A stretch of 64,000 bases of DNA, taken from assembly GCA_905221615.1 (NCBI GenBank), contig CAJNDT010006126.1, positions 124,001 to 188,000 of the forward strand, read 5' to 3'. This DNA comes from Symbiodinium sp. CCMP2592. Taxonomy: Eukaryota; Sar; Dinophyceae; Suessiales; Symbiodiniaceae. Every line of letters begins with the position of its first letter. Position 1 is the stretch's first letter. Position numbers and translations under genes: made by a program. The notes under the pieces were generated by a model, which was given only the letters and a program-made list of their open reading frames with translations, had not been told where the DNA came from and ran no database searches. Below, piece by piece: positions 50,548 to 62,641 of the stretch.

Positions 50548-51203
50548 AATAATCCTTACAATACAGTAGAAGCCAGAAAGTTGGAATATCACTATCCTAA
50601 ACCCTTCTATGGTAAATTATAGGGGATCCTACCATTAATCCATATTCCAACTTTCTGGAGTTCCCTTTAATCCCAAACCCACTTGTCGCCACGAGGCCAA
50701 GGTCGGATTTGCATAATTCACCACTGAGACCATCGAGGGCCGTGCGGACGAGGAACGCCTTGGCTAAAGCCATGGGGCTTAGGGTCCCTTTTAAGGGATC
50801 AAAAGGGGGTTCCTTTAAGGGCTGCTTTTAAGGGATCTGTAGGGGTTCCTTGAAGGATCCACCTCGACCCTCAATTGTACCTACAGTATCCATTGGCAAT
50901 TCGTTTTCTGGGCTAAAAAATTTGACAATTTAAGATCCTAACAGGCATCCCAAACCAGGAAAGACATTGGAGACTTAGGTAGGTCCTCCTTTGGCTATCT
51001 TCTATTTTCAACTTACGGGGCCACAACCACAAAACAGAAAGGGATAGTGTGTCGAATTACTGTTCTTCACGGTGTAGGAAACGGAAGGGTGTGAGTGTTG
51101 GGGTTTTGGAGCATGAGATTCGGCTATCATTTTCGTGCTACACGGAGCTAGGTACGGGCGGTTGGGGCGCAGGTGTGGTTTCTACACTACACAAACATGA
51201 GCG

Positions 51204-51235
<32 letters not shown>

Positions 51236-51689
51236 TGTGAGGAACGGATAACCAGGTGGAGCTTTGAATCGCAAGTCCATTCTGGCAGGGATTCTCGACT
51301 ATTCTTTCTTGCATGCTTGTCGGTCCGGTACCGACAGGGAAAATGCAAACAGGAGGGGGCAAGCCAACAAGCGCATGGCTGTTGCAGAGCCGATGCTGTC
51401 AAACCATCCCCTGAATCCCTAAAACCCTAAACCATGAATATTTGCTTACCCTAAAACTCCATGTGCCCATATAGTAGGTACTTCAACCTTACAGGGGTCC
51501 CTATATAGGTACTTCAAGGCCTAAGTACCTACCATATGGGTACATGGAGCCTTTGGGCTATTTACATCTTATACATCTCTGGTGCCGAACTCCTGGGATC
51601 CCCCGCATCGACGTGACCATGTCCGGGTCCTGCTCACTGTCTTTCAGATCGTTCACCACGGAGTCCTGGTGTGCTTATGAAGGTTGAGC

Positions 51690-51768
51690 CCTGTCCCTCC
51701 AGGGACCTCATAGCTAGGGCCCTCGACCCCTTAAGGACCCCATACTAAGGTCCCTGGAGGCATAGGGT
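51690..51768. mobile_element. Inverted-repeat element, family 10, TSD TGA
   Basis: CCCTGTCCCTCCAGGGACC pairs with inverted GGTCCCTGGAGGCATAGGG; TGAG on both sides. Confidence 0.6.
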
Positions 51769-52570
51769 GAGGGTTTTGGGATTGGGGGTTTCAGGCTTGG
51801 TAGGGTTGTGTACTAGCCACTGCGGCCCTCAAGGTAGCACGAAAGCTATCTCCATTTTGGGAAGGGTGGGGGGTCGGCCAACCATACCCACAAATATTCC
51901 CCCAAACCCTATAACCCTAAGCGCATTAGCCCAGGAATTCAAAACTAGGGGAGAACACGCGCCCTGGTGGCAAACTGAAAGACAAACACTCCGACACTGA
52001 AATTATAGTATCCTTAAGGGAGGGGGCTCCAACGGGGGTACATAGCCTAGTGATCCCTAATTCTCCCTAGTACTCCCTAAGGTTCCCTTACAGTCCCCTA
52101 AGGATTCCTTATACCCTCCCCCCTTGAACCACCCTCCCTTAAGGATCCTATAATGAAACTTGGGCCCTTTGCACCCTGCACTCGAAAAACGCCCCCGAAG
52201 CCTAGAACCGGGGGATTCCACAGTTTGGGCTGGAGCGGTAGGGTTAGGCTTTGAATATCCTACCTCCTTAACTACTATTTGCTTAAGAAGCCCCCCCCCC
52301 AAAAAAAAAAAATAATAATCCCTATAGTACACCCATAAGGAATATTCTTTATTTTTTTGGGGTGGGTTCTTAAGCAAATAGTAGTTATAAGGACATTATA
52401 TAAAGAACTTATCGTAAGAAGGAGCCCCAAACCTGGAGGTTCTTTGGGGTCCGGGTGAGGTGCACTAATTTTCCTAGGATACCCAGTAACCTAAAGCTAT
52501 AAGGGTTCCTTAAAGGGATCTATAGGGGTTCTATAAAGGGTTTAGGGTCTAGAGTTTCCGAAAAATTAGG

Positions 52571-52686
52571 GGTCCAGGATACCCAGTAACCTAAGAATAA
52601 AAACGCCTCTCTTTTTGGTATTGGGTAACTTTATAAGGAACCTAGGACTACAAAAAGGGAATAAGGGTACTACTGGGCATCCTAGT
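52571..52686. mobile_element. Inverted-repeat element, family 14
   Basis: CAGGATACCCAGTAACCTAA at the left and inverted TACTACTGGGCATCCTAG at the right, with inner TTTTTGGTA/TACAAAAA. Sister at 29706-29820. Confidence 0.6.
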
Positions 52687-54007
52687 TTCGGTGTGTGGTT
52701 TAGGGCGACTTGCGTAGGCGTGTGGAGGCCCCCATGACCTAAACCCTAAACCCTAAAACCCTGAACCCCAAACTCAAAACGGTTTAAGGGTTTAGGGTTG
52801 AGGGTTTAGGGTTTAGGGCAAAACCTAAGCTCAAACCGGCTGATGATTCCGATAGTTTCGTCGCGCCTCATACACTTCCTCGCTCAGGCCGAGCTGCTCC
52901 CGAAGGAGCCTGAATGCAGGATTGAGACTTTAAGGGTAAGTGGTTTAGGTTTTAGAGTTTCGGGTTTAGGGTTTAATACCTATAGATTGAGACTTTAGCT
53001 TAGTTGCTGAGTTCATAAGCCCCCCAAAGTGTACAGTTTTAGTTTCATCTTGGGTAATATGATCCACCAAAAGTGCAAAGTGGCAAAGTGTATCCACTCA
53101 GCTACTAAGTTAAGGGTAAGTACCTATAGTCTCCGTTGTAGTTCCTTTTTGGGGTTACCTTATAGGATCCTACTCGCTTGTAAACTTGGTGAAACCTAAA
53201 AAAGGAAATACAATGGAGGGTAATTACTTGCCATATAGCTGGGGGCTCCAGTCACCTACATAATGGTCTGCCGCCAATTTTGTAAGTGGTGGCGAGGGGT
53301 GGGTTCGACAAGGAGGGTGCATGTTTAGGAACGTTTGGGGTTTCGGATCTTTCTTGGGGTTTCTATCTTGGGACTGCATAGTCCGGTAACTGTATTCAAG
53401 CCCGTAAGAGCATGCAAGGCAAGCTGATGTAGTAGGCAGGTATGCAAGCGGGTCCGCAGTTGTTAAGTACTGGGGCTCTTGCTGGGATTCGGCGACTCAC
53501 GTTTCGAACGGAGATTCCATCCCGGGTACTATCGGGACTGCGAAAGGCTCGGCGTCGTTCACTGCAACCGAATAGACATTAAACAGCAAACCTAAAACCC
53601 GAACACGTGCAGAACCATACACACAAATGCTCTCCGTCTCTTTCTGTCTCTCTCACTAGACAATAATCGGAAAGTAACCCAGACAAGAAAGCCGGAATCC
53701 ATAATCCGTAAGCCCACAGCACCCGGCTTGGGCACATCACCTTACGACATTATGCTTGGCCCTTTGAGAAGCCAGGTGATAGCTTTGTTGTGGGTCCTTT
53801 CTGGGCTTCCATGTGAAAAGCTTTGGGCTTGGGCTTTCGGGTGCCCAATCCCTGGGGCTCCAAATTTAAATAATCCAAAATAAGTGACATGTGTAGTTAT
53901 AGTTATAGACCCTAGAATCCAAAGTAGATTCTTGGAGTCTTACGGAACTCTAGGATAGTTAGGGCCCTAGACCCCTGAAGGACCCCATAATAAGGTCCCG
54001 GGAGGCA

Positions 54008-54116
54008 CCCAGAGAGCCCAATACCCCTTAAATAAGGAATATAGCGTAAATCATAATATGAAGCCCTATATAATTTAAGCCATATTCCTTAATTAAGGGG
54101 TATTGGGCTCTCTGGG
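54008..54116. mobile_element. Inverted-repeat element, family 7b
   Basis: CCCAGAGAGCCCAATACCCC pairs perfectly with inverted GGGGTATTGGGCTCTCTGGG. A partial family-10 element lies just before it (53950-54006). Confidence 0.65.
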
Positions 54117-54366
54117 CGTAGGGAAGGATTGCAGCGAAGCCACGTGTTTTCTTCGGCCAGGAGCTTCACTCCCTTGCGGCACCTGCTGCTTTCCCAGAGG
54201 GTCCAAGTACCCAAATAGTAGGGTTTTAGGTCTCAAAATCCATACTCTGAATGGTTTTTGCACCTTGAAAACCTACTATTTGGGTACTTGGACCCTTAGG
54301 TTTTGACAGTGCGACACACTCCGGGTGTTAGGCTTCATGTAAACCCTGAAGCCCTAAACCCTAACC

Positions 54367-54445
54367 CTATGCCTCCAGGGACCTTATTATGGGGTCCTTA
54401 AGGGGTCTAGGGCCCTAACTATGAGGTCCTTGGAGGGATAGGGTA
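54367..54445. mobile_element. Inverted-repeat element, family 10, TSD TAA
   Basis: CCCTATGCCTCCAGGGACC pairs with inverted GAGGTCCTTGGAGGGATAGGG; TAA on both sides. Essentially the family consensus; nearly identical to 59927-60005. Confidence 0.7.
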
Positions 54446-55251
54446 AACCTAAGGAAAGAAGGCCTGTACACTACAAACTCCGATGCCCTATTCAGAAAGC
54501 CCCCCACCCCTCATCCTACAGCCCTAAGCCCTCTCCGGGCGTGAGTCTATTTCGAGTCTTCCCCCGAGCTTCGCAGAACTTTATGTACATGCACCTGTTT
54601 TTTTTTACGACCTCTCCACTGAACTCCATCCAGTTTCATTCTAGGAGGCCTTGGATTTACATGAGATTGATCATTTTCCTTAGGGCCTTAGGGTTTGGGA
54701 TGGGGTCATTCTCAGAAGAAGCAACTAAAATTCTAGGGTCCCTTGTGAACTAAAATTATTCTGTATGCCTTAAGAAAGTGTGGTTGGTTTGCTTTGAGCG
54801 GGGATTGAAGCGGGTCTTAGGATTTGGGGCTTGGGCTAAATCCGGATGGATTACTATGAACACCCCTTCTCAGCGCTTTCGAAACCGTGCAAGACGCTAT
54901 GAAGACCCTAAGCCCCTATCTCCCCCCAAATTCTCAGCCCCTAAACCCTAAACCCCTCAACTCTAACCCCTAAACCTAAACCCCAAAACCCTAGACTCTA
55001 CCTAGACCCCTCAACTACCCTTTACTGTAGTCCTTAATTACCTCTTACAGTAGAAGCCAGAAAGTTGGAATATCATTATCGTAACCCCTGTAAGTTAAAT
55101 TATAGGGGATCCTACCATTATTCCATATTCCAACTTTCCGGAGTTCCCTTTAATGAGAAATATTCGGGCCCTTTAAAGGCTTGGGTGGTGCTGGTAAACC
55201 CAACGTCCCCAAAACCTGAACCCTATGGAAACCCTGACAGGGTCCCTCTCC

Positions 55252-55440
55252 CAAAACTGTCCAAGTATCACTATGGTATATACTTATAGGGTATTTTGGG
55301 GGTCTAAGTATATGGGAGTTTCCGAAAATAGGGGACCCTGAAATAGTACCTTAAATGGTAGGACCCTTATTACAAGGATCCCAAAGGAAGGTACCCCTAA
55401 TTTTCGGAAACTCCCATATACCATAATAATACTTCGGTTG
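55252..55440. mobile_element. Nested elements: family 2 inside family 12
   Basis: A family-12-like element (CTGTCCAAGTATCACTATGG with TACCATAATAATACTT at its right) contains a complete family-2 element at 55314-55415 with its own ATAT duplication. A family-9 element begins directly after, near 55437. Confidence 0.6.
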
Positions 55441-55619
55441 ATGATATATATCCTGCATTACCTTAAGGACCCTAAACTATGGGAATTATGGCATATTCCT
55501 TATTGTGGGTAATGCAGGATTGATATCATCAACAACCCGTTGGGTCTGAGCTTTCGACTGAAGCAGCAGCTCAAGGACTTCTGCGGCACGGCCAGTGGCT
55601 GGCATAGCCATGGCGCTCG

Positions 55620-56090
55620 CCTGAGTTAGGGCTCTTTAGGGGTTTGGGGGTTTAGGGTTTCGGGGTTGAGGGGTTTGGGGCTTTAGGGGTTTGGGGGTTT
55701 AGGGTTTAGGGCTTAGCAGTTTAGGGTTTAGGGGTTTAGGAGTTTCAATCTCTAGTCCTTTGCGGAGCATCGTTTCCAGAGGCAACTCCAGAATTCAGGC
55801 TTGCTTAGGGTTTACTGTAGGGTTGAAGCACTGCGTGCAGCAATGCACATGTGCCCGGTTCTGCCCTCTAGCAGAATCAATCGATATGTAGCTGCCATCG
55901 GTGTTACACCATCGTTAGTGATGGTTCCACTGACAATGCCATTGAACCTGGCGGCGTCATCATAAACCCAAAACCCTAAACCCTAAACCCTAAACCCAAA
56001 ACCCTAAACCCGAAACCCAAAACCCAAAACCCTAAACCCTAAACCCCAAACCCTAAACCCTAAACCCTAAACCCTAAACTATCCTCAGCC
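55620..56090. repeat. Telomere-like filler, both orientations
   Basis: TTTAGGGGTTTGGGGG units (55625-55750) are followed by unique sequence, then by the cleanest CCCTAAA run of the window (55965-56080, up to six near-perfect units). Confidence 0.75.
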
Positions 56091-56830
56091 CCACACCCCT
56101 TGCAGGAACCTGCACGGGAACCAGGCAGCTCTCCGAGCGAACCCTTAAAGGGAACTCCAGAAAGTTGGAATATGGAATAATGGTAGGATCCCATATAATT
56201 TACCTTAAAGGGGATACGATAATGATATTCCAACTTTCTGGCTTCTACCCTAAACCCTAAACCCAAAACCCTAAACCCCCTTATTCGGAACCCAACAATG
56301 TCCGACCCTGGGGTCGCCGTTCGCGGAGAATGATCGGTCTTGCCAAAGAGAGCGCTGAAAGCCGGGCCAAACGACACCCCAAAGGGTCCTAGAGGTACTG
56401 TTCTGGGGGATACTTCCCCAAATCATAATAGTGATTCCTAATATAGAAACCCGACATTCTACTATAAAGCTACTTTGGACCCTTTGGGCACTAAGGGTTC
56501 CTTTAATGATTTTTTGCCAGTCTAAGCCCTTCATTTCTGCACTGCTGGTTTGAAGGCCCTCAGAGCTCTGGAATCGCATTCCTACTTACTACCCTTGGAG
56601 CATATGCCCTAAGCCACATAGCCAAAGAAAAGAAAGCAGGAAAAACAAAAAAAAAAACAACGGAAAAAGCAACGTAGTAGAATCACTTTCTGCTCTCCAT
56701 GACCATCTACATAATACAGTAGCCATAATCATATAGTTATGTCGCAATGAAACAGTACTGGGCATTATTCAAGCTTTTAGGGCTTCTTCAGGTCCTGGAG
56801 GTTTGGTTTGGGGTTTAAACCTTTACACAT

Positions 56831-56932
56831 GGGAGTTTCCAAATTTTAGGAGACCCCAATATGGTAGCCGATATAGTAGGATCCTTATTATAAGGACCCC
56901 AAATAAGGTACCCCAAATTTTCGGAAACTCCC
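56831..56932. mobile_element. Inverted-repeat element, family 2
   Basis: GGGAGTTTCCAAATTTTAGG pairs with inverted CCAAATTTTCGGAAACTCCC; inner ATCCTTATTATAAGGAC palindrome. Confidence 0.65.
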
Positions 56933-57411
56933 ATCTAACGAAGCCATGAGGCTTAGATGCGAGCCCGCAGGAGGCCGATGGGCGTAGTGCGTGCGCCAGA
57001 AAATTTAAGGTGTCAACGGCCGGAGGGTACAGAACCCTTGTAGATTTCTTACAGGAGCGTCTAGCTGTAGCAGAAGTACGGGGCCAGTAGCTGGGTAGCA
57101 GTGCATAAGGACGCGAAGGGCTAGATATCTTGACTCACGGGGCAGCAGGAGAACAAGTTCCTAAGCATCTGCGATTATGAGCAACGACGCCAAAACCCCT
57201 AAACCCTAAACCCTAACCCCTAAACCCTAAAGCCACCTAGGCCCCCTGTCCACAAACTAATGCTGGTTGTTCGGTGCCGCATACAGTTAGCATCAAAACG
57301 ATGAGCCAATGAAGCTGCAGGTGACAAGTCAGCATGTAATACAGGGGCCTTAATTGTCAGAATCGGGCTCCTTTAAACGGGTCTAGAAGGGATCTATAAG
57401 GGCACTAGGAT

Positions 57412-57713
57412 ATAGGGACCTTAATAATTCGACTATCGTTTTGGGGTATATTGTGCTTTAAGTATCTGCGCTTTTCAGTAGAAAGAAGTAGAAGCTTCTA
57501 TTCCAAATTGGTTCCTTAAAGAAAAAAGTACTGAAGCATGGAACTCCAAAGCTCGGGCATAGTGAGGAACCCCCCCAAATAATGTAGATAACTCTTACCC
57601 ATAGGCCCCAAAGTAGTTCCTTTCTGGGACTACCTTAAAGGATTCTATATATGAACCCCGAAAAGGAACTTCTTTGGGGCCTCTGGGTAATTATTGAGGC
57701 TCCTATAGTAGAA
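57412..57713. mobile_element. Family-3 element with a family-4 insertion
   Basis: The left end AGGGACCTTAATAATTCGAC and right end GGTAATTATTGAGGCTCC are about 300 bp apart. They enclose a family-4 element (57598-57687) and a TTGGTTCC/GAAGCTTC block, so later insertions have expanded an older copy. Confidence 0.5.
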
Positions 57714-57825
57714 ACCTAAACCCTAAACCCTAAACCCTAAAGTAGCACGCAAAGCCCTCGGGGCTGGGTTTGGGCTTCCGGAGCCTCAGACACCCTCAAC
57801 TTAAGCACCCACAAACATCCCGTAA

Positions 57826-57916
57826 CCCATAAGCTCCATAATGGTTCCTTTTTCGGTCTTCATATGTAGAAACCTATAAGGTAACCCCAAAAAGTAAGTA
57901 CTATGGAGCCCATGGG
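57826..57916. mobile_element. Inverted-repeat element, family 4
   Basis: CCCATAAGCTCCATAATGGTT pairs with inverted AGTACTATGGAGCCCATGGG. Confidence 0.6.
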
Positions 57917-59667
57917 AATACTCTAAGGACTCTAAGGAAAACACTTCCTGCACTGCAGTATATAGTCTTTCACAGCCAAAAAAATTTACGATTCTGGAAG
58001 CCAGAAAAACCGAAGCCCAGATTTCATGACTGCAAAAGACTGTACCTGAACAAAACGTAATCTGTACACGGAGGACGATAAGAACTTCAGCAATGCTTGC
58101 CGTCATTAGGGTGCACAAAAAGTCTTCCAGGCAAACATGCGCAGGATTTAACGTAGTTTTTCCAGGGTCGTTGTGGATGCGCAGCTCCAGAGCCCACTTG
58201 AGGTGCAGACCCCTAAGCCGTAAAACTCTAAGCCCTAACCCCACAAACCCTAAGATAAACCCTATAAGCCCCAAACTGAAGACACTCTTTGTCCCAATAG
58301 GTTTCAAGTTGCATCGAAGAAGATTTGGATCACGAAGGCTGCTTCTGTACTTTGTTGGGGATCGGTTTGGAAAACACAGGGGCTGAAATCATAAGAATAG
58401 CGTTTAGGGGTGTAGTATAGTTGCAATAAGCGGCCCCAACATAGTGATGGTATGTGATGGTACTGATTTAGACCCCCCATACTAGGTCGGTGGGCGTCAG
58501 GAACCTTAACCGCAGCTCACCACCAGCAGCACCATCACCAAAACCATCGTCATAGTCATCATGGTCTTTCTCGTCTTTGTTGAGGTCGTATCATGTCGTG
58601 TGCATCGTGGCGCAGCCGTAGGTACATCACCAGAGACTGGATTGTTGCGGTGCTGCGTCAGCCTTCTAGCCGCGCGTAGAACTCGCTCAAGTCTCGAGTG
58701 AAAGAGTAATCTATGGGCCTCAATAATTAAAATAAGGTTTTAGGGTATATTTTGCTATAGTTGCAACCCCCCCCCTTTCGAAAACTGGCATAGGGAATTG
58801 CTAAGAACCCTGTATTTTAGAGCAATACATATGGTATGCATAGTTGTAAGTCTGAATCAGATGTGCTGGCAACTGATGGTGGTAATGGCGTTGGTGAGGA
58901 TGGGGGCCATGACGGCTAAGCATGACAGAGATTTACACAACGGCTGTAGCTAAACGCTTCTAAAGCTATTGATCCTTCTGCGTCGTGCTCGTAGTCAGCT
59001 CAGAACACCCCAAGCCCAAAGATCCCACAACCTTACACCCTGAACCCTGCAAGCCCAGAACCTATAAGACTTCTACGACATACTTACTTAGGTATCTATT
59101 ACTGTTGTGTCTGTGTAGATTTGTACGTACAAATATCTTTATATACATATATATATATATATATGTATCTGTGTGTGTGTGGGTGAATGAAGGACCCTTC
59201 GACAAAAGGCCCGGGACCTGTGCTCTGCGGCTGCAAGGAGGTCCAGTGATCGGCTCCAAGCGGTAGCATGCTGCGCCAATGTGGCGAGCCTTGGCTCGGG
59301 CGTCTTTGGCCTAATCTTTTGGTGTTTAGGGTAAACTCCAACCCCCCAGCACCCTACAGTACCGATATACCTCTCCAGGAACCTTTACATTATCACAGGA
59401 CTGGGTTTAGGGTGTAGTGCACAAAGGTTTTAGGGCTCGCGTATCAGGCTGAAGCGATTAAGGTTGGGGTTTGCAGAGCCCGGAGCAAGAACAAAACAAG
59501 TTGCTTTTGCGGGTTTAGACTTTAAGGCCCTCAACCCTAGAACCCTGTTTGGAGTTTAGGGTGCACCTTCGGTGCAACAACTTTCGGGTCTATATAAGGC
59601 CTCTTCAAGCAGCCCTAAACCTTTACCTTGCATCCTTAAGGCCTTGAATGTCCCCAAACCGCAATAT

Positions 59668-59769
59668 GGGAGCTTCCGACAATTGGGGATACCTTGTTCT
59701 GGGGCCCTTATAATAAGGACCCTACTATTCAGGGTACTATGTTAGGGTCCCCTATTTTCGGAAACTGCC
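59668..59769. mobile_element. Inverted-repeat element, family 2, TSD ATAT
   Basis: GGGAGCTTCCGACAATTGGGG pairs with inverted CCCTATTTTCGGAAACTGCC; ATAT repeated at both ends. Confidence 0.65.
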
Positions 59770-59833
59770 ATATCTGAACACCAAGCCCAACCCTAAAGCC
59801 CTAAAATCCTGATAACTGGCAAATCGCAGTGCA

Positions 59834-59926
59834 TTGAAGGCCACCAAGCTCTTCTCCTCGCTGGCTTGGTTCGTACTTCGGGCGGGGAGGGGCGTTGATT
59901 CTATAGGTGTTATGGTGTACAGTTAA
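59834..59926 (+). CDS. Candidate exon, strand uncertain
   Basis: The plus strand reads ALKATKLFSSLAWFVLRAGR and GVDSIGVMVYS, ending in the TAA duplication of the family-10 element that follows. The minus strand is open too (YRINAPPRPKYEPSQRGEEL). Unknown family; one of the two is probably coding. Confidence 0.35.
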   Translation: MKATKLFSSLAWFVLRAGRGVDSIGVMVYS

Positions 59927-60005
59927 CCCTATGCCTCCAGGGACCTTATTATGGGGTCCTTAAGGGGTCTAGGGCCCTAACTATGAGGTCCCTGGAGGGA
60001 TAGGG
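59927..60005. mobile_element. Inverted-repeat element, family 10, TSD TAA
   Basis: CCCTATGCCTCCAGGGACC pairs with inverted GGTCCCTGGAGGGATAGGG; TAA on each side. Confidence 0.7.
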
Positions 60006-61332
60006 TAAGGTCTAAGCCTCTAATTAAGCCAGGTTTACTTAGCGTTTGGGGCTTGTAGGGGAGGTGCTGCGGCTTGGGGTTTGGGGACTAGGGCATGGAC
60101 TTTCTGGTCCATGGGCTCAAGAAGGAGGGCTCAAGCCAATGAGGGTTTAGGGTAGAGTGTTTCCCAAAGGGTCCAAAGTACCTATATAGAAGTATGTAGG
60201 GTTTCTATATTAGGAATGACTCCCATGACAGTATCTGGGACCCTTTGGGTTTAGTTTAAGGGCTCAGGCTTCTCTAACCCTGAACCCTAAGCCTCAAGAA
60301 CCTAATCATCGAAGGGTTTAACCTCGGGCTTCCACACTTAAACAGGGTCCGAAAACGGACTGGTCTGAACTGGGAACCTAGACAAGACCGCAAGCTAAGG
60401 ATATCACATCAAGCATCCAATTAAAAAACAACCCCACAACCCCAACCCTAAAGACTATAAATGTTAAACCCAAACCCTGCAACACTAAACTCTGCAAACT
60501 AAACCCTCCGGCTGGCCCACCTGAGCCTCAAACAGCAGCGCCAGTGCCAGCATCCAGATCTCGCTGCAGCCTGTCCGATTTAGAGCTGTAGAGTGTGTAC
60601 CTCATATCTTCGAGTGTTAGGGTTCAGGGTTCCAGGGTTCACTTTGGAGGAAACTGGAAAGTTTCTTACGCGCATACCTACTTGAACGTTCCGTGTGGAG
60701 ACGGGACCCAGGGGCACGCACCTGTCATGGAAAGGAGGATATCCGGCCTTCGCCACAGCTTCGGACTTGTGGGGATCTGGATACAACTTGGGGTCAATTA
60801 GCCAATTGCGGTTTCCTGTGAGCAGCCCATCTTCTGTTCAATCGCTTAGCATGAAAGCGACCTCAAAGGGTAAAGCAACGAAGGCGCCCTAAACCATAAA
60901 CCTGCCAAGCCCGAAACATTCAGAGCTTCGGCGGGCTTGGGGATTTAGGGAGGGCCTTCGTCTCTAGCAGCTGCTGCTTTCGGACTGCCTGGCTTGACTG
61001 CCACGATAAAAAGTTTCAGGAATAGACAGTCTTAGCTGTATCACTGTCAACGATATCTGAATTGAACCGTGAACCCCCAAACATAAACCTGGAAAATCAA
61101 CCTAAACCCTAAACCCCTACACCCTTACAATCCCATAAGGTTCATGCCTCAAACCCGACATCATTAACTTCAATCCCCAAACCCTACAACCTTGCACTCG
61201 AAGGCCCCTTGCCAAATCTGTTAACACCAAGACATGTTGAACCCGCGTAAAGCCCTGCAGAAACCCTTATGAACCCTCTTAAGAATTGCAGCATGCTACT
61301 TAAATAAAAGGATCAAGGACCTCATTAGTCAG

Positions 61333-61674
61333 TTGTATGCACAGGAACTGATCTGTTTGCTACCCCACTTCAGGTACCTAAAACCGCTTACTGTATCAAA
61401 ACCTGAACCTCTGAGTCTACGCCTCTGCACCCCACTGCTGCAAGCCGAGCAGCACGCAACGGCGGCGCCCACGCAGGGCGCAGAGACAGAGAGCCGCTGG
61501 CTGCCTTGGATTGAAACATCACATTGGTGCAGCAATAACGAAAATAGTGGGCCCATCCAAGGCTTTGGGATATACGGGATACTACTACTACAATGGCTTA
61601 TAGGTGTTTGTAAGGGAGGATGTTTCATGATTGAAGCCCAAAACTGCCCTGAACGCGCCAATATAGGGCCCTAA
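61333..61674 (+). CDS. Open frame, possible 34510-family relative
   Basis: About 113 codons. The second half reads SRWLPWIETSHWCSNNENSG, then IYGILLLQWLIGVCKGGCFM and IEAQNCPERA before a family-3 element. The hydrophobic helix followed by KGGCFMIE resembles the RGCxWxLE segment of the family seen at 34510-34916, but the match is short. A minus frame of 110 codons overlaps it. Confidence is modest. Confidence 0.35.
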   Translation: MYAQELICLLPHFRYLKPLTVSKPEPLSLRLCTPLLQAEQHATAAPTQGAETESRWLPWIETSHWCSNNENSGPIQGFGIYGILLLQWLIGVCKGGCFMIEAQNCPERANIGP

Positions 61675-61759
61675 ACAATTTATGCAGAATCGGGTGTTGG
61701 GGGATAGTATACTATAAGAATAATAGGGAACCCGAAAATGGTACTGGTAATTGCTGAAT

Positions 61760-61762
<3 letters not shown>

Positions 61763-61806
<44 letters not shown>
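61763..61806. repeat. (TC)n and (TA)n microsatellite
   Basis: Eleven CT units are followed by eleven TA units. They replace the expected right end of the family-3 element that starts at 61675. Confidence 0.85.
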
Positions 61807-61893
61807 TAAGCCCTCAACTACCACGGAGGTGTTGTTACTACGAGTCTCACTACATGTCTGAGATTTGTCACTGCTGTTACTTTCCCCTTACTA

Positions 61894-61983
61894 GCCATAG
61901 GCCACAAAGTAGTTCCTTTTGGGGAATGCCTTATAGGATTCTATATATGAACCCCAAAAAGGAACTACTTTGGCCCCTCTGGG
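61894..61983. mobile_element. Inverted-repeat element, family 4
   Basis: GCCATAGGCCACAAAGTAGTT pairs with inverted AACTACTTTGGCCCCTCTGGG. Confidence 0.6.
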
Positions 61984-62054
61984 TAAAGTGGACCATGCAA
62001 GAGGGCTCGTTTGTGGGTTCGCGGCTGCCGGTTTAGAAGAGTCATGAAACATAT

Positions 62055-62155
62055 GGGTGGTCGTCAAAATTAGGGTGCTTTTTTGGGTACCCATTATGAT
62101 ACGGCACCTAATGTTTAAGGTACCCAAAAAGGGACCCTAATTTTGACAACTACCC
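62055..62155. mobile_element. Inverted-repeat element, family 1
   Basis: GGGTGGTCGTCAAAATTAGGG pairs with inverted CCTAATTTTGACAACTACCC; ATAT and ATGT flanks. Confidence 0.65.
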
Positions 62156-62308
62156 ATGTCGAAGAGTTACAATCGCAATCGTGCTGCCGCACAGGATGAA
62201 CAAGCAGGAAAAACAAGCAAGCCGATGTCAACGAACTACTGTAAAGAGAAACCCAAAAATGACCAAAACTGAGAGAACTCCTCCACTCAACTCTGTACGC
62301 TGAGCTGC

Positions 62309-62641
62309 ATGCCCTCAAGTTTGAAGCTTGCATATCTCACAGCCTGCTACGTTGCTGACACTATCCAAGCTCGAGTATTCGCAGGAAAGGTTTCAACAAC
62401 CAACATACATGTAACACCGCACGAAGCATTCAACCAAACACGACTTACAACGAAGCAATGCTACTCAAGTCAATCGCAAACCCAAGCTAAGAAGACCCGA
62501 ACTCGAGACATCCTTTTGGACACCCCAAACCCTCAATACTGTGACACCCCAATCCTGAACACCCCCGGGCCCCAATACACCGGAGAGCCCGAAGAATCTG
62601 GAGAGCTGAATCGTGAAAGAATCCTCTACCCCCATCGCTAA
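62309..62641 (+). CDS. 110-codon ORF with Pro-rich repeats
   Basis: A true ATG begins MPSSLKLAYLTACYVADTIQ. It is followed by polar sequence (TNIHVTPHEAFNQTRLTTKQ) and a repeat-like tail with DTPNPQYCDTPILNTPGPQY and GEPEESGELNRERILYPHR to TAA. The repeated DTPNPQY/NTPGPQY unit and its length support a real protein. No overlapping minus frame is comparable. Family unknown. Confidence 0.5.
   Translation: MPSSLKLAYLTACYVADTIQARVFAGKVSTTNIHVTPHEAFNQTRLTTKQCYSSQSQTQAKKTRTRDILLDTPNPQYCDTPILNTPGPQYTGEPEESGELNRERILYPHR

Noticed and set aside
55965-56080. True telomere or chromosome end
   Set aside because: The run is short, imperfect and flanked by unique sequence on both sides.
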